Of a stretch of 64,000 nucleotides of DNA, positions 33,703 through 43,085 are shown piece by piece; position 1 is the first letter of the stretch, and every line of letters starts with the position of its first letter. This DNA is from Caldilinea sp. CFX5. Its GTDB lineage: Bacteria; Chloroflexota; Anaerolineae; Caldilineales; Caldilineaceae. Position numbers and translations under genes: made by a program. The stretch spans positions 44,308-108,307 of the forward strand of contig QWII01000067.1 of NCBI GenBank assembly GCA_021405325.1, in the 5' to 3' direction. Below the pieces are notes generated by a model that saw only the letters and a program-made list of their open reading frames with translations, made no database searches and was not told the origin of the DNA.

Positions 33703-34263
33703 CTATCGGTGGCTGCCAAGGGGCAGATAGAGCTGGTGCGGGGCGAGATTGTCGGCGGTTAAGGTGAAGCTGGCTTGCACCCCTTGAACCACAACGGTGT
33801 ATTGACCGGCTGCCAGCCCGGTGAGATCGAGCGCGACGGTTTCGGCAAAAGGCGTAAGTTCAGCCGCACACAGCCGCCGATCCAACCGAGAACGGGTGGC
33901 AATGGTGAGCCAGATCTGATCGCCGGCCTGGCGTTGTTGAATCTTGGCGATTTCCATACAGGCGGTGGGCAAGCTACCGCGCACGAGGGCGTTGATCTGC
34001 ACCGGGAACACGGCGGTCGTGGAGACCACCACGCTCGCCACCGTTGCCATGTCCCCCAATCGATCATCCGCTTCCTTGCGCGCGATTTCTGGATCACTTT
34101 GCACCAGCGGCATGAAGACGTGATGCGTTGTCACCGACATAGGCTTGTCCGGCGCATCCGCCCCCGCTTGCTGGGCAAAGAGGGTGGTGAATGCGGCGAA
34201 AAGGACAAGTGCGCTGCTGATGAGCAATATTCCTGTTCGGTGTAGCCAAGGATGAAGAACCAT
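33703..34263 (-). CDS. Secreted protein with YLPL-type C-terminal tail
   Basis: 186 residues from ATG 34263 with GGAGG six bases upstream. Residues 1-32 are a signal peptide (HRTGILLISSALVLFAAF, then AQQA). The mature start has HHVFMPLVQ and the protein ends HQLYLPLGSHR; similar YLPLV tails recur on exported proteins of Chloroflexota. The middle is beta-rich, with a TLTADNLAP end, resembling a small immunoglobulin-like or pre-peptidase fold. No catalytic motif. Family not recognised. Confidence 0.6.
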   Translation of the reverse strand: MVLHPWLHRTGILLISSALVLFAAFTTLFAQQAGADAPDKPMSVTTHHVFMPLVQSDPEIARKEADDRLGDMATVASVVVSTTAVFPVQINALVRGSLPTACMEIAKIQQRQAGDQIWLTIATRSRLDRRLCAAELTPFAETVALDLTGLAAGQYTVVVQGVQASFTLTADNLAPHQLYLPLGSHR

Positions 34264-34353
34264 AGGTGCCTCCTGCAATGTAATCATGCGGCTTCGCTTG
34301 CTTGACCGGGCGCTTTTGCTGATGAGAGTGTACCTGATTTGCTGGGCCGGCGC

Positions 34354-34418
34354 ATCGGTACAGTTATCGATTCCGCTACCTATTTGTGGATGAAAAGGGC
34401 ATAGGTAACTGTACCGAT
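34354..34418. repeat. Inverted repeat in the 34264-34586 spacer
   Basis: atcggtacagtta at 34354-34366 pairs with taactgtaccgat at 34406-34418. It lies in a 323-bp stretch without a supported gene, upstream of the secreted protein gene on the minus strand and could be its operator or a terminator. Confidence 0.6.
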
Positions 34419-34586
34419 AGCGTCACTCTACACCCTGCGCTGAGGAGATGGAACGGTTTTTTACACAAAAGTACACAAAGCAGCAATGCCAACTTTACCG
34501 AAAAGAGAACGTGGTCGTGTCGCCTTGGGCTTCTGCTTTGCGCACTTTGCGTCGCCGCGGTTGCTGCTTCACTTTCGCAACAAAAG

Positions 34587-34883
34587 CTAACTTGCTTGCT
34601 GGATACCGATCATGCTTTCAATTTCAAAGTATTGAAAACAGCCGATACGATCCATTGCGTCACGCCATTTTTGGACAGCTTCCAGGTTTGGATAGACCTC
34701 GACGCCAAAGACTTGCCAATTGGATGACCAGCATGTGCTACAGGCCGGGACCACAGTTTTGCCGCCACTCGCTTGAAATGCTTTGTCCATTTCGGCAAAG
34801 AGCTGCTCCTTCTCCTGCTGTGTCAGTTGATGCCAGGCGTTGGTGTAGCGGCCACGGAAAAAGCGGTAGATTGGTTCGTTCAT
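34587..34883 (-). CDS. Small hypothetical protein (ferredoxin-like alpha/beta fold likely)
   Basis: 98 residues with AAAGGAACAACCC upstream of the ATG. Pattern: helical EKEQLFAEMDKAFQASGG, a CSTCWSSNWQVFGVEVYP strand pair, AVQKWRDAMDRIG helix and a final FEIESMIGI strand, like dimeric alpha-beta barrel proteins of the EthD/YciI kind. No function assigned. Confidence 0.6.
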   Translation of the reverse strand: MNEPIYRFFRGRYTNAWHQLTQQEKEQLFAEMDKAFQASGGKTVVPACSTCWSSNWQVFGVEVYPNLEAVQKWRDAMDRIGCFQYFEIESMIGIQQAS

Positions 34884-35007
34884 GGGTTGTTCCTTTCGTT
34901 ACGCGTGCAACTGTGTAGTGGTGTGGTCAGCATTTTCATCCTTGGTTGCCCAGACAATTGTCCAGCTTTCGGTGATCGTAGCCGTGACGGTGCGCGGATG
35001 AGTCTGC

Positions 35008-35083
35008 TCATGCCCTTACTTTACACCGGCGTTGGACGCAATGCCACCCCTTTTTTCTGCAAAAATTCTGCAAAATTTTGCGC
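35008..35083 (+). promoter_or_regulatory. Second copy of a regulatory element with CTGCAAA heptamers
   Basis: Bases 35018-35083 match 44239-44309 at most positions, including tttacaccgg and two CTGCAAA heptamers (35057-35063, 35068-35074) with an 11-bp period. No plus-strand gene follows it before 35761, so it may be the leftover upstream region of a lost regulator gene. Confidence 0.5.
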
Positions 35084-35190
35084 TTTGCTAGAATGGATCA
35101 AAGTCAAGTTAAGGAGGCGGGTGGAAACGTAGAAACGCTTTCCCACCCGCCCATGAGCGCTCTCTGACTGAATCAACTGAAAAGCGTTTA

Positions 35191-35574
35191 CTACAGCTCT
35201 ACCGCCATCCGCGTGCCTGCAATCGGCGCTGCAAAGACGTTCTTCGTCACGTTGCCGGCCACATCAATCACATCGGCTGACCCGTGGCCGGTGTAGTGAT
35301 CTGGGCCATCCATCTGGATCGTGGCGCGAATGACCCGTTTCCCGGCATAGTTGCCTTGCGCATCGGTCATGAAGACCTGGAAGGTATAGTGATAGGCGCC
35401 GCCAGCGCCCCGCCAGACCCCGTGGCCGGTCGATCCGGCTTGCGGATTGTTGTTCGTTTCCAAATAGTTGCCATCGGCGAAGAAGGTTTGCATGGTCTCC
35501 AGTGCTTCGGGACTGGTTGCGGTTTGGGCAATGGTCATCTGCCAGGTGCCGACCAGGTTGGGTTGATTGTTCAT
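35191..35574 (-). CDS. Small hypothetical protein, lipocalin-like beta fold
   Basis: 127 residues from ATG 35574 with AAAGGAGAATTCGT upstream (the frame is open to 35679 without a ribosome site). It begins NLVGTWQMTI, a typical first strand of small beta-barrels such as lipocalin-like proteins, and alternates strands such as GVWRGAGGAYHYTFQVF and RVIRATIQMDGPDHYTG. No signal peptide or catalytic motif. Single gene. Confidence 0.6.
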   Translation of the reverse strand: MNNQPNLVGTWQMTIAQTATSPEALETMQTFFADGNYLETNNNPQAGSTGHGVWRGAGGAYHYTFQVFMTDAQGNYAGKRVIRATIQMDGPDHYTGHGSADVIDVAGNVTKNVFAAPIAGTRMAVEL

Positions 35575-35760
35575 ACGAATTCTCCTTTGATTGTTACCTA
35601 CCAAGTTTCGGTCCGCTCTCGGCCAATCACCGGGAACCCGTTGGATGCGGCGATGAGCGGGGGTAATTGATTTGCACAATTACCTGACACCGACTACAAT
35701 ACTCGCCAGGCGTTCCAAACGCGCTCCATCCATGTCTGTTACAAAAGCCAAAAACGTTCC

Positions 35761-37244
35761 ATGTCCGTTCCAGCGCAACCCAAGCTTGAAACGCTAACGA
35801 TCCGCACGCTTGGTACAGTGACCATTGCGCGCCAGGGGCTGCCCGGTAGCCGCCCAGCGCTCAACCCTACACAGGTTGTAGAATTTGAAACGCGCACAGT
35901 CGATGCCTTGCTCATCTACCTGGCCTGTCATGGCCGCCCGCTGGGGCGTGATGTTCTTGCCGAATTGCTCTGGCCTGAACGAACCCAGAAACAGGCGCGT
36001 TCTAACCTGCGTGTCGCTCTGCACCGCCTCCGTCAACCATTGGCGCCCTACCTGTTGATCAACCATCATACGGTGGCGCTCAACCCGGCAGCCACCGTTA
36101 CCCTGGATGCCGCCGACTTTGAAGCGCATCTGGCGGCTGGTCAATTGAGCACAGCCGTGGCGCTCTACCAGGGCGACTTTTTGGATGGCTTTTATCTGGA
36201 CGGCAGCCCGGCCTTTGAGCAATGGGCGCTGCTGGAACGCGAACGCCTGCGCACGCTGGCGATTGCCGCCTATCAACAACTGATCGGCCAAACCAGCGCT
36301 GCCAGTCAACTCGATCGCGCCATTGCCGGCGCCCAACGCTTGTTACAACTTGACCCGTTGCATGAACCAACCCACCGCCAACTGATGCGGCTGATCCTAC
36401 TCAATCCGTTGCTGCCCATGAGCAGGCAATTGCGGCGGCCAGAGCCGCCAGTGCGTCATCAAGCCCTGGCGCCGAATTCTGCCTCTTCACCGACCGCGAT
36501 TTTTTGCTGGGCCTAACCCTGATAAGGTATGCAGTACACTTACTGCAACAAGGCGAAGTTGGACGTGCGGCAGCCCTAGCCACGGAGAGTTTTCATCTCT
36601 TCGTTCCGCGTAAGCGCTATGAACGGGCTTTCGGTCTCAGCACGTTGGGGCGGTTGGCGCTGCTGCGCGGCGATCTGGCCCAGGCCCGTGCCTTGCTGCA
36701 GGAAGCAGTGCAAATTGCCATTGCGGCCCACGGCGAGGATATGCTAGGAAGCTGGCAGCCACTCCTGGGGCTTGTGACGCTCTACGGCGGCGACGTACCG
36801 GGAGCGGACCATTTATTGCACGAGAGTTTGCGCCTCTGTCTCGAGATGAAAAATAAATTCCACCTGGCGCCGGTGTACACCTATCTGGCAGAGACAGCCT
36901 TGTGGGCCGGGGCGTTAGACGCAGCAGAGCAATGGCTACGGCAAAGTTTGGCAACTTCTGATACGCCGGCCTGGGTCACCCTGGACGAGGTGGAGCGGCT
37001 CTGGGTTGCCGCCCGCCTGGCGACTGCGCAGCAACAGTACCACTGCACCGCTACACTCTTTGGGGTAGCCCACCGATGGCATAGCCAAATTCACCATGCC
37101 ATTGGTGGGCCAATGCGCGCCCTGGCCGATAGTGCGTTGGCAACGGTGCAGGCTGCACTGGAGCCGGCGGTCTTTGCCGAGGCGTTCGCCGCCGGGCAGC
37201 AGATGTCATTAGAGGAAGCCTTTGCTACCTTGGCACGCAGTTGA
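35761..37244 (+). pseudogene. SARP-type regulator lacking its ATPase domain, frame-shifted
   Basis: The first frame (35761-36516) encodes a winged-helix and BTAD pair: LAELLWPERTQKQARSNLRV and LDPLHEPTHRQLMRL. Homology ends near 36395. A second frame, open from 36366 and ending at 37244, continues with the C-terminal TPR helices (AHEQAIAAARAA, then repeated 35-40 residue helix pairs) and the family's closing GQQMSLEEAFA. The central NB-ARC ATPase of about 300-400 residues is absent. Thus a large deletion has joined the ends out of frame. The DNA-binding half could still be made as a 251-residue protein. Confidence 0.7.
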
Positions 37245-37299
37245 TAGCGCCCCCGACGAGTGCTGTCCGCTAAGGTCAACTCCCCGTCGATTCTTCTGC

Positions 37300-38244
37300 T
37301 CATTCCTGGTCAAGCAGCGCCAGCACTGGCGCAAAGCCTTCAATACCCGCCGGTGTGTTTGGTGCAAGACAAACTTGGAGGTGGCTAATGCCCAGCGCGG
37401 CATAGGCGCGCAGGAGGGCGGCTAACTCTTCCACCGAGCCGGAGACTTGCGCTTCTGTCCCACCAAAGGGCTGGCGCTGGACACCGGGCAAGTCGATGCG
37501 CACCACCACTGTTTGCGCCAATGTGGCGGGGTCGCGTCCCGTTTCTACGCAGGCCGCGGCGAGCGCCGCCTGATAGGGGGGTAGCTCCTGCGGGAGCCGC
37601 CAGTCCGTGTTCCAGAGGTCGGCATAGCGGGCAGTCAATTCGATCATCCGCTGCCCCAGATGGGTGCCAATCATAATCGGGATGCGACTGGCTTGGGGGC
37701 CACGGGGGTGCAATTCACAGTCACGGGCTTGATAGTACTCGCCGGCAAAGTCGATATGTCCCTGCCGCAGCAAGCCATGAATGATCTGGATCGCCTCGGC
37801 AAAACGGCCGACCCGGTGATCGAAGGGGTAACCGAACGCCTGATATTCTGGTTCATGCCAGCCGGCGCCTACCCCAAGGATGAGTCGCCCGCCGCTGATT
37901 TCGTCTACCGTGTCGGCCATCTTGGCCAGCAGCGCTGGGTTACGATAGCTCGTGCAGGTGACCAGTGAACCAATCGTCACCCGCTGGGTCACGGCGGCAA
38001 GGGCAGCGAGCAGTGACCAGCACTCCCAACTGCCAAAGGTGCCGGTCGCGAAGTGGAACAGTTGGTGGTCGCCAACCCAGAGCGAGTCGAAGCCAACATC
38101 CTCGGCCAACTGGGCCATGGTGCGTAGATCAGTCCACTGTGGGGTGCCGCCATCGAGCATCGTTTCGATGAAGGGCAGAAACAGCCCAACTTTGAGTGGT
38201 CGCCGCGCCGCTGATGCGTGATCGAAAGAAGCAAAATCGAACAT
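37300..38244 (-). CDS. LLM-class (luciferase-like, F420/FMN) oxidoreductase
   Basis: 314 residues from ATG 38244 with AAGGAG upstream. Bacterial luciferase-like barrel: FDSLWVGDHQ near 50, a GSLVTCTSYRNPALLAK strand-helix near 100, SGGRLILGVGAGW near 125, and IPIMIGTHLGQ near 195 as in F420-dependent members. It begins 10 bp after the monooxygenase gene; the two are probably translated together. Substrate unknown. Confidence 0.8.
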   Translation of the reverse strand: MFDFASFDHASAARRPLKVGLFLPFIETMLDGGTPQWTDLRTMAQLAEDVGFDSLWVGDHQLFHFATGTFGSWECWSLLAALAAVTQRVTIGSLVTCTSYRNPALLAKMADTVDEISGGRLILGVGAGWHEPEYQAFGYPFDHRVGRFAEAIQIIHGLLRQGHIDFAGEYYQARDCELHPRGPQASRIPIMIGTHLGQRMIELTARYADLWNTDWRLPQELPPYQAALAAACVETGRDPATLAQTVVVRIDLPGVQRQPFGGTEAQVSGSVEELAALLRAYAALGISHLQVCLAPNTPAGIEGFAPVLALLDQE

Positions 38245-38254
38245 AGGTATCTCC

Positions 38255-38569
38255 TTACACCGTAATGAGTGTTGCCTCATAATGATAATTTTCGGTGAAG
38301 GTTAGCGCCCCTTCGCCCAGCTTGTTGACGGCTGCAAAAAAGGCCAGAACGGCTGGCGCCTGATGAAAAGCTTTCCAGGGTTCCATACTCTCCCACACTT
38401 CATAGAGGTGAAATTGCTGCGGATTCGTGCCCCATACATCGGATGAAAGCGTGAAGCTGATACAACCCGCTTGTTGCGTGCGGGCAAACCTAACCACTTT
38501 TTCAAATTCCGCCAAAACCGCATCTTTGCGATCCGCCCGTACTGTCACAATCACAGATACAATAAGCAT
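38255..38569 (-). CDS. Antibiotic biosynthesis monooxygenase (ABM) domain protein
   Basis: 104 residues, with TGAGGAGAACATT upstream. ABM fold: SVIVTVRADRKDAVLAEFEK, GCISFTLSSD, FHLYEVWESMEPWKAFHQ. ABM proteins are cofactor-free oxygenases or haem-binding/quinone-acting enzymes. Partner of the LLM oxidoreductase in a two-gene operon. Confidence 0.8.
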   Translation of the reverse strand: MLIVSVIVTVRADRKDAVLAEFEKVVRFARTQQAGCISFTLSSDVWGTNPQQFHLYEVWESMEPWKAFHQAPAVLAFFAAVNKLGEGALTFTENYHYEATLITV

Positions 38570-38612
38570 AATGTTCTCCTCATGTAGATAGGCTTACACA
38601 AACTAGGTGCGC

Positions 38613-38756
38613 CTAGGATGACAACGCGACTTTGGTAACCGTAGCCGGGTTGACCGCCGGGAGGGGGCCAAGGTACACTTGGCTAACGAAGCGATAGTTG
38701 GCCCCCTCCCGGCGGTCAACCCTCGTTGTACGCGCGAACGCTCGTTGTCATCCTAG
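38613..38756. repeat. Large nested inverted repeat
   Basis: Outer arms ctaggatgacaac (38613-38625) and gttgtcatcctag (38744-38756); inner arms 38647-38670 and 38699-38722 are near-perfect 24-bp inverted copies rich in G and C. It fills the spacer between the SnoaL-like and ABM genes. Confidence 0.8.
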
Positions 38757-38791
38757 AAGGCAACCGCCTTTGGGCGCAGGGGTAAGGTTGC

Positions 38792-39247
38792 TTATGCAGA
38801 AACGGGTGCAGCTTCCTCTGAGCCAGCTTGTAGGCGGCTGAGAACAGCCAGCATTGCCGACGAAGTATCGGTGTGGTGATGGATCATCTTCCACGCGTCG
38901 GCTTCGCGCTGATAGATGTTCGTGACGCGATACTCTAGCATGACCGGGTAGCCGGCCAGCATGACCCGCCCATGCTCAATGCCCAGTTCGTAGGCTAGAT
39001 CGCCAGCGACGTGGATAAGTTGATCCTTCAGTTCAACCTGGCCGTCTGAAGCCAGTTGCGCCACTTGGGCAAACGATGCGCTGACCGCCTCCCAGCCGAC
39101 TTGGCGACCGCCGATTGGGTGCATCACCGTCACGGTGGCGCTGTGCGACCAACTATCGGCCAACGAGCTGGCATCCCCATTGGCCATGCGGTTCAGCCCG
39201 GCGTAGAACTGCTTTGATGCGTTGCGGACTTCGTTCTCGCTTGACAT
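38792..39247 (-). CDS. SnoaL/ketosteroid-isomerase-like (NTF2 fold) protein
   Basis: 151 residues from ATG 39247 with AAGGAGG seven bases upstream. NTF2-like pattern: ASKQFYAGLNRMANGD, TVMHPIGGRQVGWEAV, YRVTNIYQREADAWKMIHHHTD. Members are isomerases, cyclases or protective proteins in oxidative metabolism. It diverges from the large XRE/NB-ARC regulator gene. Confidence 0.75.
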   Translation of the reverse strand: MSSENEVRNASKQFYAGLNRMANGDASSLADSWSHSATVTVMHPIGGRQVGWEAVSASFAQVAQLASDGQVELKDQLIHVAGDLAYELGIEHGRVMLAGYPVMLEYRVTNIYQREADAWKMIHHHTDTSSAMLAVLSRLQAGSEEAAPVSA

Positions 39248-39487
39248 AAACGATCCTCCTTGCACTTGTGAAATTTTCTACTTGGTATAGTGTGGCGGAA
39301 ATAACTAGAGTAATTCAGTAGAACAGTAGGTCAGTACGACGATGTACTGTCTCACTGTTTTACTGTCTTACTTATGCCCATCTGTGTTAACAAGTGTTCT
39401 TACTGAATTAAACCACACACGCTCGCCTAGCATAAGATGGCCCAGCCATACACAACCCATACAAAAATGATACAATTTGAAAGAATA

Positions 39488-39496
39488 TGATATAAT
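39488..39496 (+). promoter_or_regulatory. Extended -10 promoter of the XRE/NB-ARC regulator
   Basis: TGATATAAT at 39488-39496 fits the extended -10 (TGnTATAAT) consensus. It lies 55 bp before the start codon; no clear -35 is present, as is usual for this promoter type. Confidence 0.4.
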
Positions 39497-39550
39497 CACC
39501 TTGCGATCTTGTTGCTTGTCTGCTCGCAGCATGAAGGTAGGGACAAACCG

Positions 39551-42055
39551 ATGGACATTGACACCTCCTTTGGTCGCTGGCTGCGCACGCGCCGCCGCAC
39601 ACTCGATCTGACCCAAGCCGACTTGGCTAAGCAGGTCGGCTGCGCCGTGATCACCATTCAGAAGATGGAGGCCGATGAGCGCCGCCCCTCACGCCTCCTT
39701 GCGGAACGGCTGGCCACTAGCCTGCGGCTCACGGACGATGAGCGCGCCGAAATTATCACATGGGCGCGAGCGGAGCCGTACCACGACGCCGCACTGACGG
39801 ACGCGCCACAGCCGCTGTCCATACCACCGCGACGGCTCACCACGCTACCCACGCCGCTCACGAGCCTGATTGGCCGCAAACAGGACAGCGCTGCGGTGCG
39901 GAGTGTGTTGATGCGCGGCGAGACTCGACTGCTGACACTACTCGGCCCGCCCGGGATCGGAAAGACGCGCCTGAGCATCGAGGTCGCCCATGCGGTGCAG
40001 GCGGCCTTCACCCACGGCGCCTACTTCATTGCACTGGCGCCACTTGGCGATCCAGCGCTCGTGATGGCAACGATTGCGCAGACGTTGGGGGTCAAGGAGA
40101 ACGCTGGTCAGCCGTTGCTCGACGGGTTGAAGAGTGCATTACAGGCGCAACGCTTGTTACTGGTGCTGGATAACTTCGAGCATCTGCTGGCGGCTGCGCC
40201 GTTCGTGGTCGAACTGCTGGAGGCGTGTCCAGGGTTGAAAGCGCTGGTCACCAGCCGCGCGGCGCTGCATGTACGCGGCGAGCGGCTGGTTGCGGTGCCG
40301 CCGCTGCTGCTGCCTGATCTCACCCATGAACCGGTGCATGGTAAGTTGGCGCGCATCCCGGCGGTGGCGCTGTTCGTTGAGCGCGCCCAGGCCGTGCTAC
40401 CACCCTTTCGGTTGACAGCGCAGAATGCCGCTGCGGTGGCGGCGATCTGCGTGCGGCTGGATGGGCTGCCTCTCGCCATTGAGTTGGCTGCAACACGCGT
40501 TAAGCTTTTGCCCCCCACAGCCTTACTGGCCCGACTGGAGCAGCGGCTGGCCGTGTTGACCGAAGGGGGACGCGATCTGCCACCACGCCACCGGACACTC
40601 CGGGCAGCGATTGCCTGGAGCTATACGTTGCTCGACGACAGTGAGCAACGTTTGTTTCGGCGGCTGGGGGTCTTTGTGGGCGGTTGTACGCTTGCGGGGG
40701 CCGAGGCGGTGCTGGCCGAGGAGCAGACGGCCGCGGTTCCTGCCCATCCTCTCCTCGATGGACTGACCGCGCTCATCGACAAAAGCCTCCTCAAGCAGGA
40801 GCAGGGTCGTGACGGCGAACCGCGCCTTACGATGTTAGAGACAATCCGTGAGTATGCGCTGGAACAGTTAGCGCTGCATGGGGAAACCGAGACCCTGCGT
40901 CACCGTCATGCTGACTATTACCTGAGACTGGCCGAGGAAGCCGAGGCTCATATTCTCCACGGTCCGGACCAGGTACTCTGGAGCGACCGGTTGGAAGCCG
41001 AGCACGATAACCTGCGCGCCGTGTTGACCTGGAGTTGCACCACGCAGGAGGCGGCAGCGTTTGGGCTGCGATTAGCCGGTGCGCTCGCCTGGTTCTGGGT
41101 CGTCCATAGTCATTTCAGCGAAGGGTATCGGTGGCTCAACACCTTGCTGGACCGGCTTCATCGCGCTGCACCGGCAGTGCGCGCAAAAATACTCCGTGTA
41201 GCTGGCCTGCTGGCAGAAAATATTGGCGAGTTTGCGCGCACTGCCGCCCTGTTGGAAGAGAGCCTGGCCCTATACAGAGCGCTGGGCGATGGTGCAGGCG
41301 CGGCCCAGACGCTCGTCCTACTTGGGCGTATCAGGAAAGACCAAGGCAAGTATGCACAGGCGCGCACGCTGCTGGCGGAGAGTCTGGCACTGGGGCAAGC
41401 CCAGCAGAATACCTGGGCGATGATCTGGGGATTGCTGAGTTTAGGGGATACAGCCCTCGCCACTGTTGAGCTAAAGCAAGCAGAGCAATACTTCCAGCAA
41501 GCCCTCACACTGTGCTTAGAACAGGAAGACCGGTTCGCCGGCGCCTGGGCGATTGTGAACCTGGGACGAGTGGCCGAACAACTGGGCGATGATAGACAGG
41601 CCCAGACCAACTATACAGAAGGTGTAGCATCATTTCGCCAACTCGCACAAGGACGCGACAGTGCGGACGTGTATCTTGAGTTGGGACGACTGGCGCGCCG
41701 TCATGGGCATGCAGCACAGGCGCAAAACTATTATGCGGAGAGCCTGACCGTATTGGGCGAACTTAGGGACAAGCGCCGCCTCCCTGTCTGCCTTGAGGGC
41801 ATCGCTGGTCTGGCCAGCATGGTGGGACAGCCAGCACGCGCTGCACAGTTATTCGGCGCCGCTGATGCTTGGCGCGAAGCAGTCGGCCTGCCGCTGCCGC
41901 CAGTGGAGCGCGCGACCTACGAGCGTGATCTGGCTGCCGCACGCACACAACTCGACGAGGTAGCATGGACGACAGCGTGGGCAGAAGGTCAAACCCTATC
42001 CTTGGAACAGGCAATCACCGAAGCGCAACAGGTACTTTTGGCGGCAGCAATGTAA
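39551..42055 (+). CDS. XRE-HTH / NB-ARC ATPase / TPR signalling regulator
   Basis: 834 residues from ATG 39551. Residues 1-70 are an XRE-type HTH (FGRWLRTRRRTLDLTQADLAKQVGCAVITI). The STAND ATPase follows: Walker A LLGPPGIGKTRLS, LLLVLDNFEHLL as Walker B, TSRAALHVRGE and GLPLAIELAATR, then a winged helix with LFRRLGVFVGGC and LTMLETIREYALEQL. The rest is TPR-like helices ending in EGQTLSLEQAITEAQ, so the gene is complete. Such STAND proteins switch on a signal bound by the TPR part. Targets unknown; the divergent SnoaL-like gene and ABM/LLM operon are candidates. Confidence 0.85.
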   Translation: MDIDTSFGRWLRTRRRTLDLTQADLAKQVGCAVITIQKMEADERRPSRLLAERLATSLRLTDDERAEIITWARAEPYHDAALTDAPQPLSIPPRRLTTLPTPLTSLIGRKQDSAAVRSVLMRGETRLLTLLGPPGIGKTRLSIEVAHAVQAAFTHGAYFIALAPLGDPALVMATIAQTLGVKENAGQPLLDGLKSALQAQRLLLVLDNFEHLLAAAPFVVELLEACPGLKALVTSRAALHVRGERLVAVPPLLLPDLTHEPVHGKLARIPAVALFVERAQAVLPPFRLTAQNAAAVAAICVRLDGLPLAIELAATRVKLLPPTALLARLEQRLAVLTEGGRDLPPRHRTLRAAIAWSYTLLDDSEQRLFRRLGVFVGGCTLAGAEAVLAEEQTAAVPAHPLLDGLTALIDKSLLKQEQGRDGEPRLTMLETIREYALEQLALHGETETLRHRHADYYLRLAEEAEAHILHGPDQVLWSDRLEAEHDNLRAVLTWSCTTQEAAAFGLRLAGALAWFWVVHSHFSEGYRWLNTLLDRLHRAAPAVRAKILRVAGLLAENIGEFARTAALLEESLALYRALGDGAGAAQTLVLLGRIRKDQGKYAQARTLLAESLALGQAQQNTWAMIWGLLSLGDTALATVELKQAEQYFQQALTLCLEQEDRFAGAWAIVNLGRVAEQLGDDRQAQTNYTEGVASFRQLAQGRDSADVYLELGRLARRHGHAAQAQNYYAESLTVLGELRDKRRLPVCLEGIAGLASMVGQPARAAQLFGAADAWREAVGLPLPPVERATYERDLAAARTQLDEVAWTTAWAEGQTLSLEQAITEAQQVLLAAAM

Positions 42056-42116
42056 GTCTCTTTATCCTGTTTTCTGAGGTTCACCTAACCAGGCCAGAAA
42101 CGCAAAATTAGATCTG

Positions 42117-42530
42117 CTAAAATCGTCGTGGGCGGCGCTCTAGGATGCTGGTCTGTTGTGCTGGGCCTTCGAGCAGGAGAATCAACATATTGAGAACATT
42201 CCGCCCTAAGACAATTTCTTCATTCTCAAAAATTCCTTCCGCTTGCGTGACGCGCACAACCTCAACGCCAGGGAGGACGCCGATTTCAAGATGGATATCG
42301 ACCGGAAAGAGCGTCACTTCCTGATAAGCGCTCCACAACCCGCGTACACGCGCCGGCCGACTGCGTGGTGCATCGATTTCCTGTAGCCACTTTTCAGGAA
42401 CTAACGTAAAATCAGAGCCAGTATCAATCAGCGCGGGCATTAGTTCGGTTTGAGCGCCTTCGCCGGGAACGCTTAAGGCAATATTGAGAATAGGAAACGG
42501 TGGAAATTTGGTTTTTGCGTAAGGAATCAT
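42117..42530 (-). CDS. Retropepsin-like aspartyl protease
   Basis: 137 residues. Single aspartyl-protease motif ALIDTGSDFTLVP near residue 33, followed by strands ending in VLGRNVLNML, the flap and glycine region of single-domain, dimer-forming retropepsin-like proteins. No signal peptide. It starts 5 bp after the DUF5678-type gene, so the two form one unit. Substrate unknown. Confidence 0.75.
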   Translation of the reverse strand: MIPYAKTKFPPFPILNIALSVPGEGAQTELMPALIDTGSDFTLVPEKWLQEIDAPRSRPARVRGLWSAYQEVTLFPVDIHLEIGVLPGVEVVRVTQAEGIFENEEIVLGRNVLNMLILLLEGPAQQTSILERRPRRF

Positions 42531-42535
42531 CAGCG

Positions 42536-42898
42536 TTAAGCACCGTAGGCGGAAGAATTTTGGTAGGTCGGCATGGACTGGTCGCCACCTGCGACCAGGA
42601 GAACCGGCTCACGCCCAAACCGCGCTTTGGTGCGCAGGTATAATGTCCGCTGGTTCGGATCGCTATCGACGATTTCGCCATTGTACACCGCCACGAAATC
42701 GCCCCGGTACTGCTCTCTTGTTGTGGCTGGCATGGCGTACCAGGCTTTGGCTTCGGCGCGAATCCGTTTTTCCCGGTAAGCATCGAGATATTGACGCACC
42801 GCTTCGGCTAAGACCTCTTTAACCTCTTTTCCCTCATGGCTGGCAACCCGGTTGACTTCTTCCGCCAGGGTGGCTTCCCGCAGTTCAATAGCGATCAT
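42536..42898 (-). CDS. DUF5678-type protein with ribbon-helix-helix-like N-terminus
   Basis: 120 residues. The first 40 (IAIELREATLAEEVNRVASHEGKEVKEVL) look like a ribbon-helix-helix DNA-binding or dimerisation segment. The C-terminal half, YRGDFVAVYNGEIVDSD then LYLRTKARFGREPVLLV, matches the small domain known as DUF5678. It is upstream partner of the retropepsin-like gene and is arranged like an antitoxin-type gene. Confidence 0.65.
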   Translation of the reverse strand: MIAIELREATLAEEVNRVASHEGKEVKEVLAEAVRQYLDAYREKRIRAEAKAWYAMPATTREQYRGDFVAVYNGEIVDSDPNQRTLYLRTKARFGREPVLLVAGGDQSMPTYQNSSAYGA

Positions 42899-42975
42899 AC
42901 GTTGACCTCGTGAGTAAGCAGTTAGACTTGTACGCTTTTGCTCCTTTCCGTCTTATTTTATCACACCTAATGGAT

Positions 42976-43045
42976 AAACCCCATAAAAGTCGCACAAATG
43001 GCTGGCGATTCTGCTATGTACAAATGTTGCGACTTTTATAGGGTT
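42976..43045. repeat. Inverted repeat with aaccc-ataaaagtcgca arms
   Basis: Left arm 42976-42999 and right arm 43021-43045 are inverted with one or two mismatches around a 21-bp loop. It lies between the DUF5678-type gene and the oxidoreductase remnant. Confidence 0.7.
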
Positions 43046-43085
43046 GTCTGTCAAGGGGCGAGTGGAAAAGCGTTATGCATTTATA

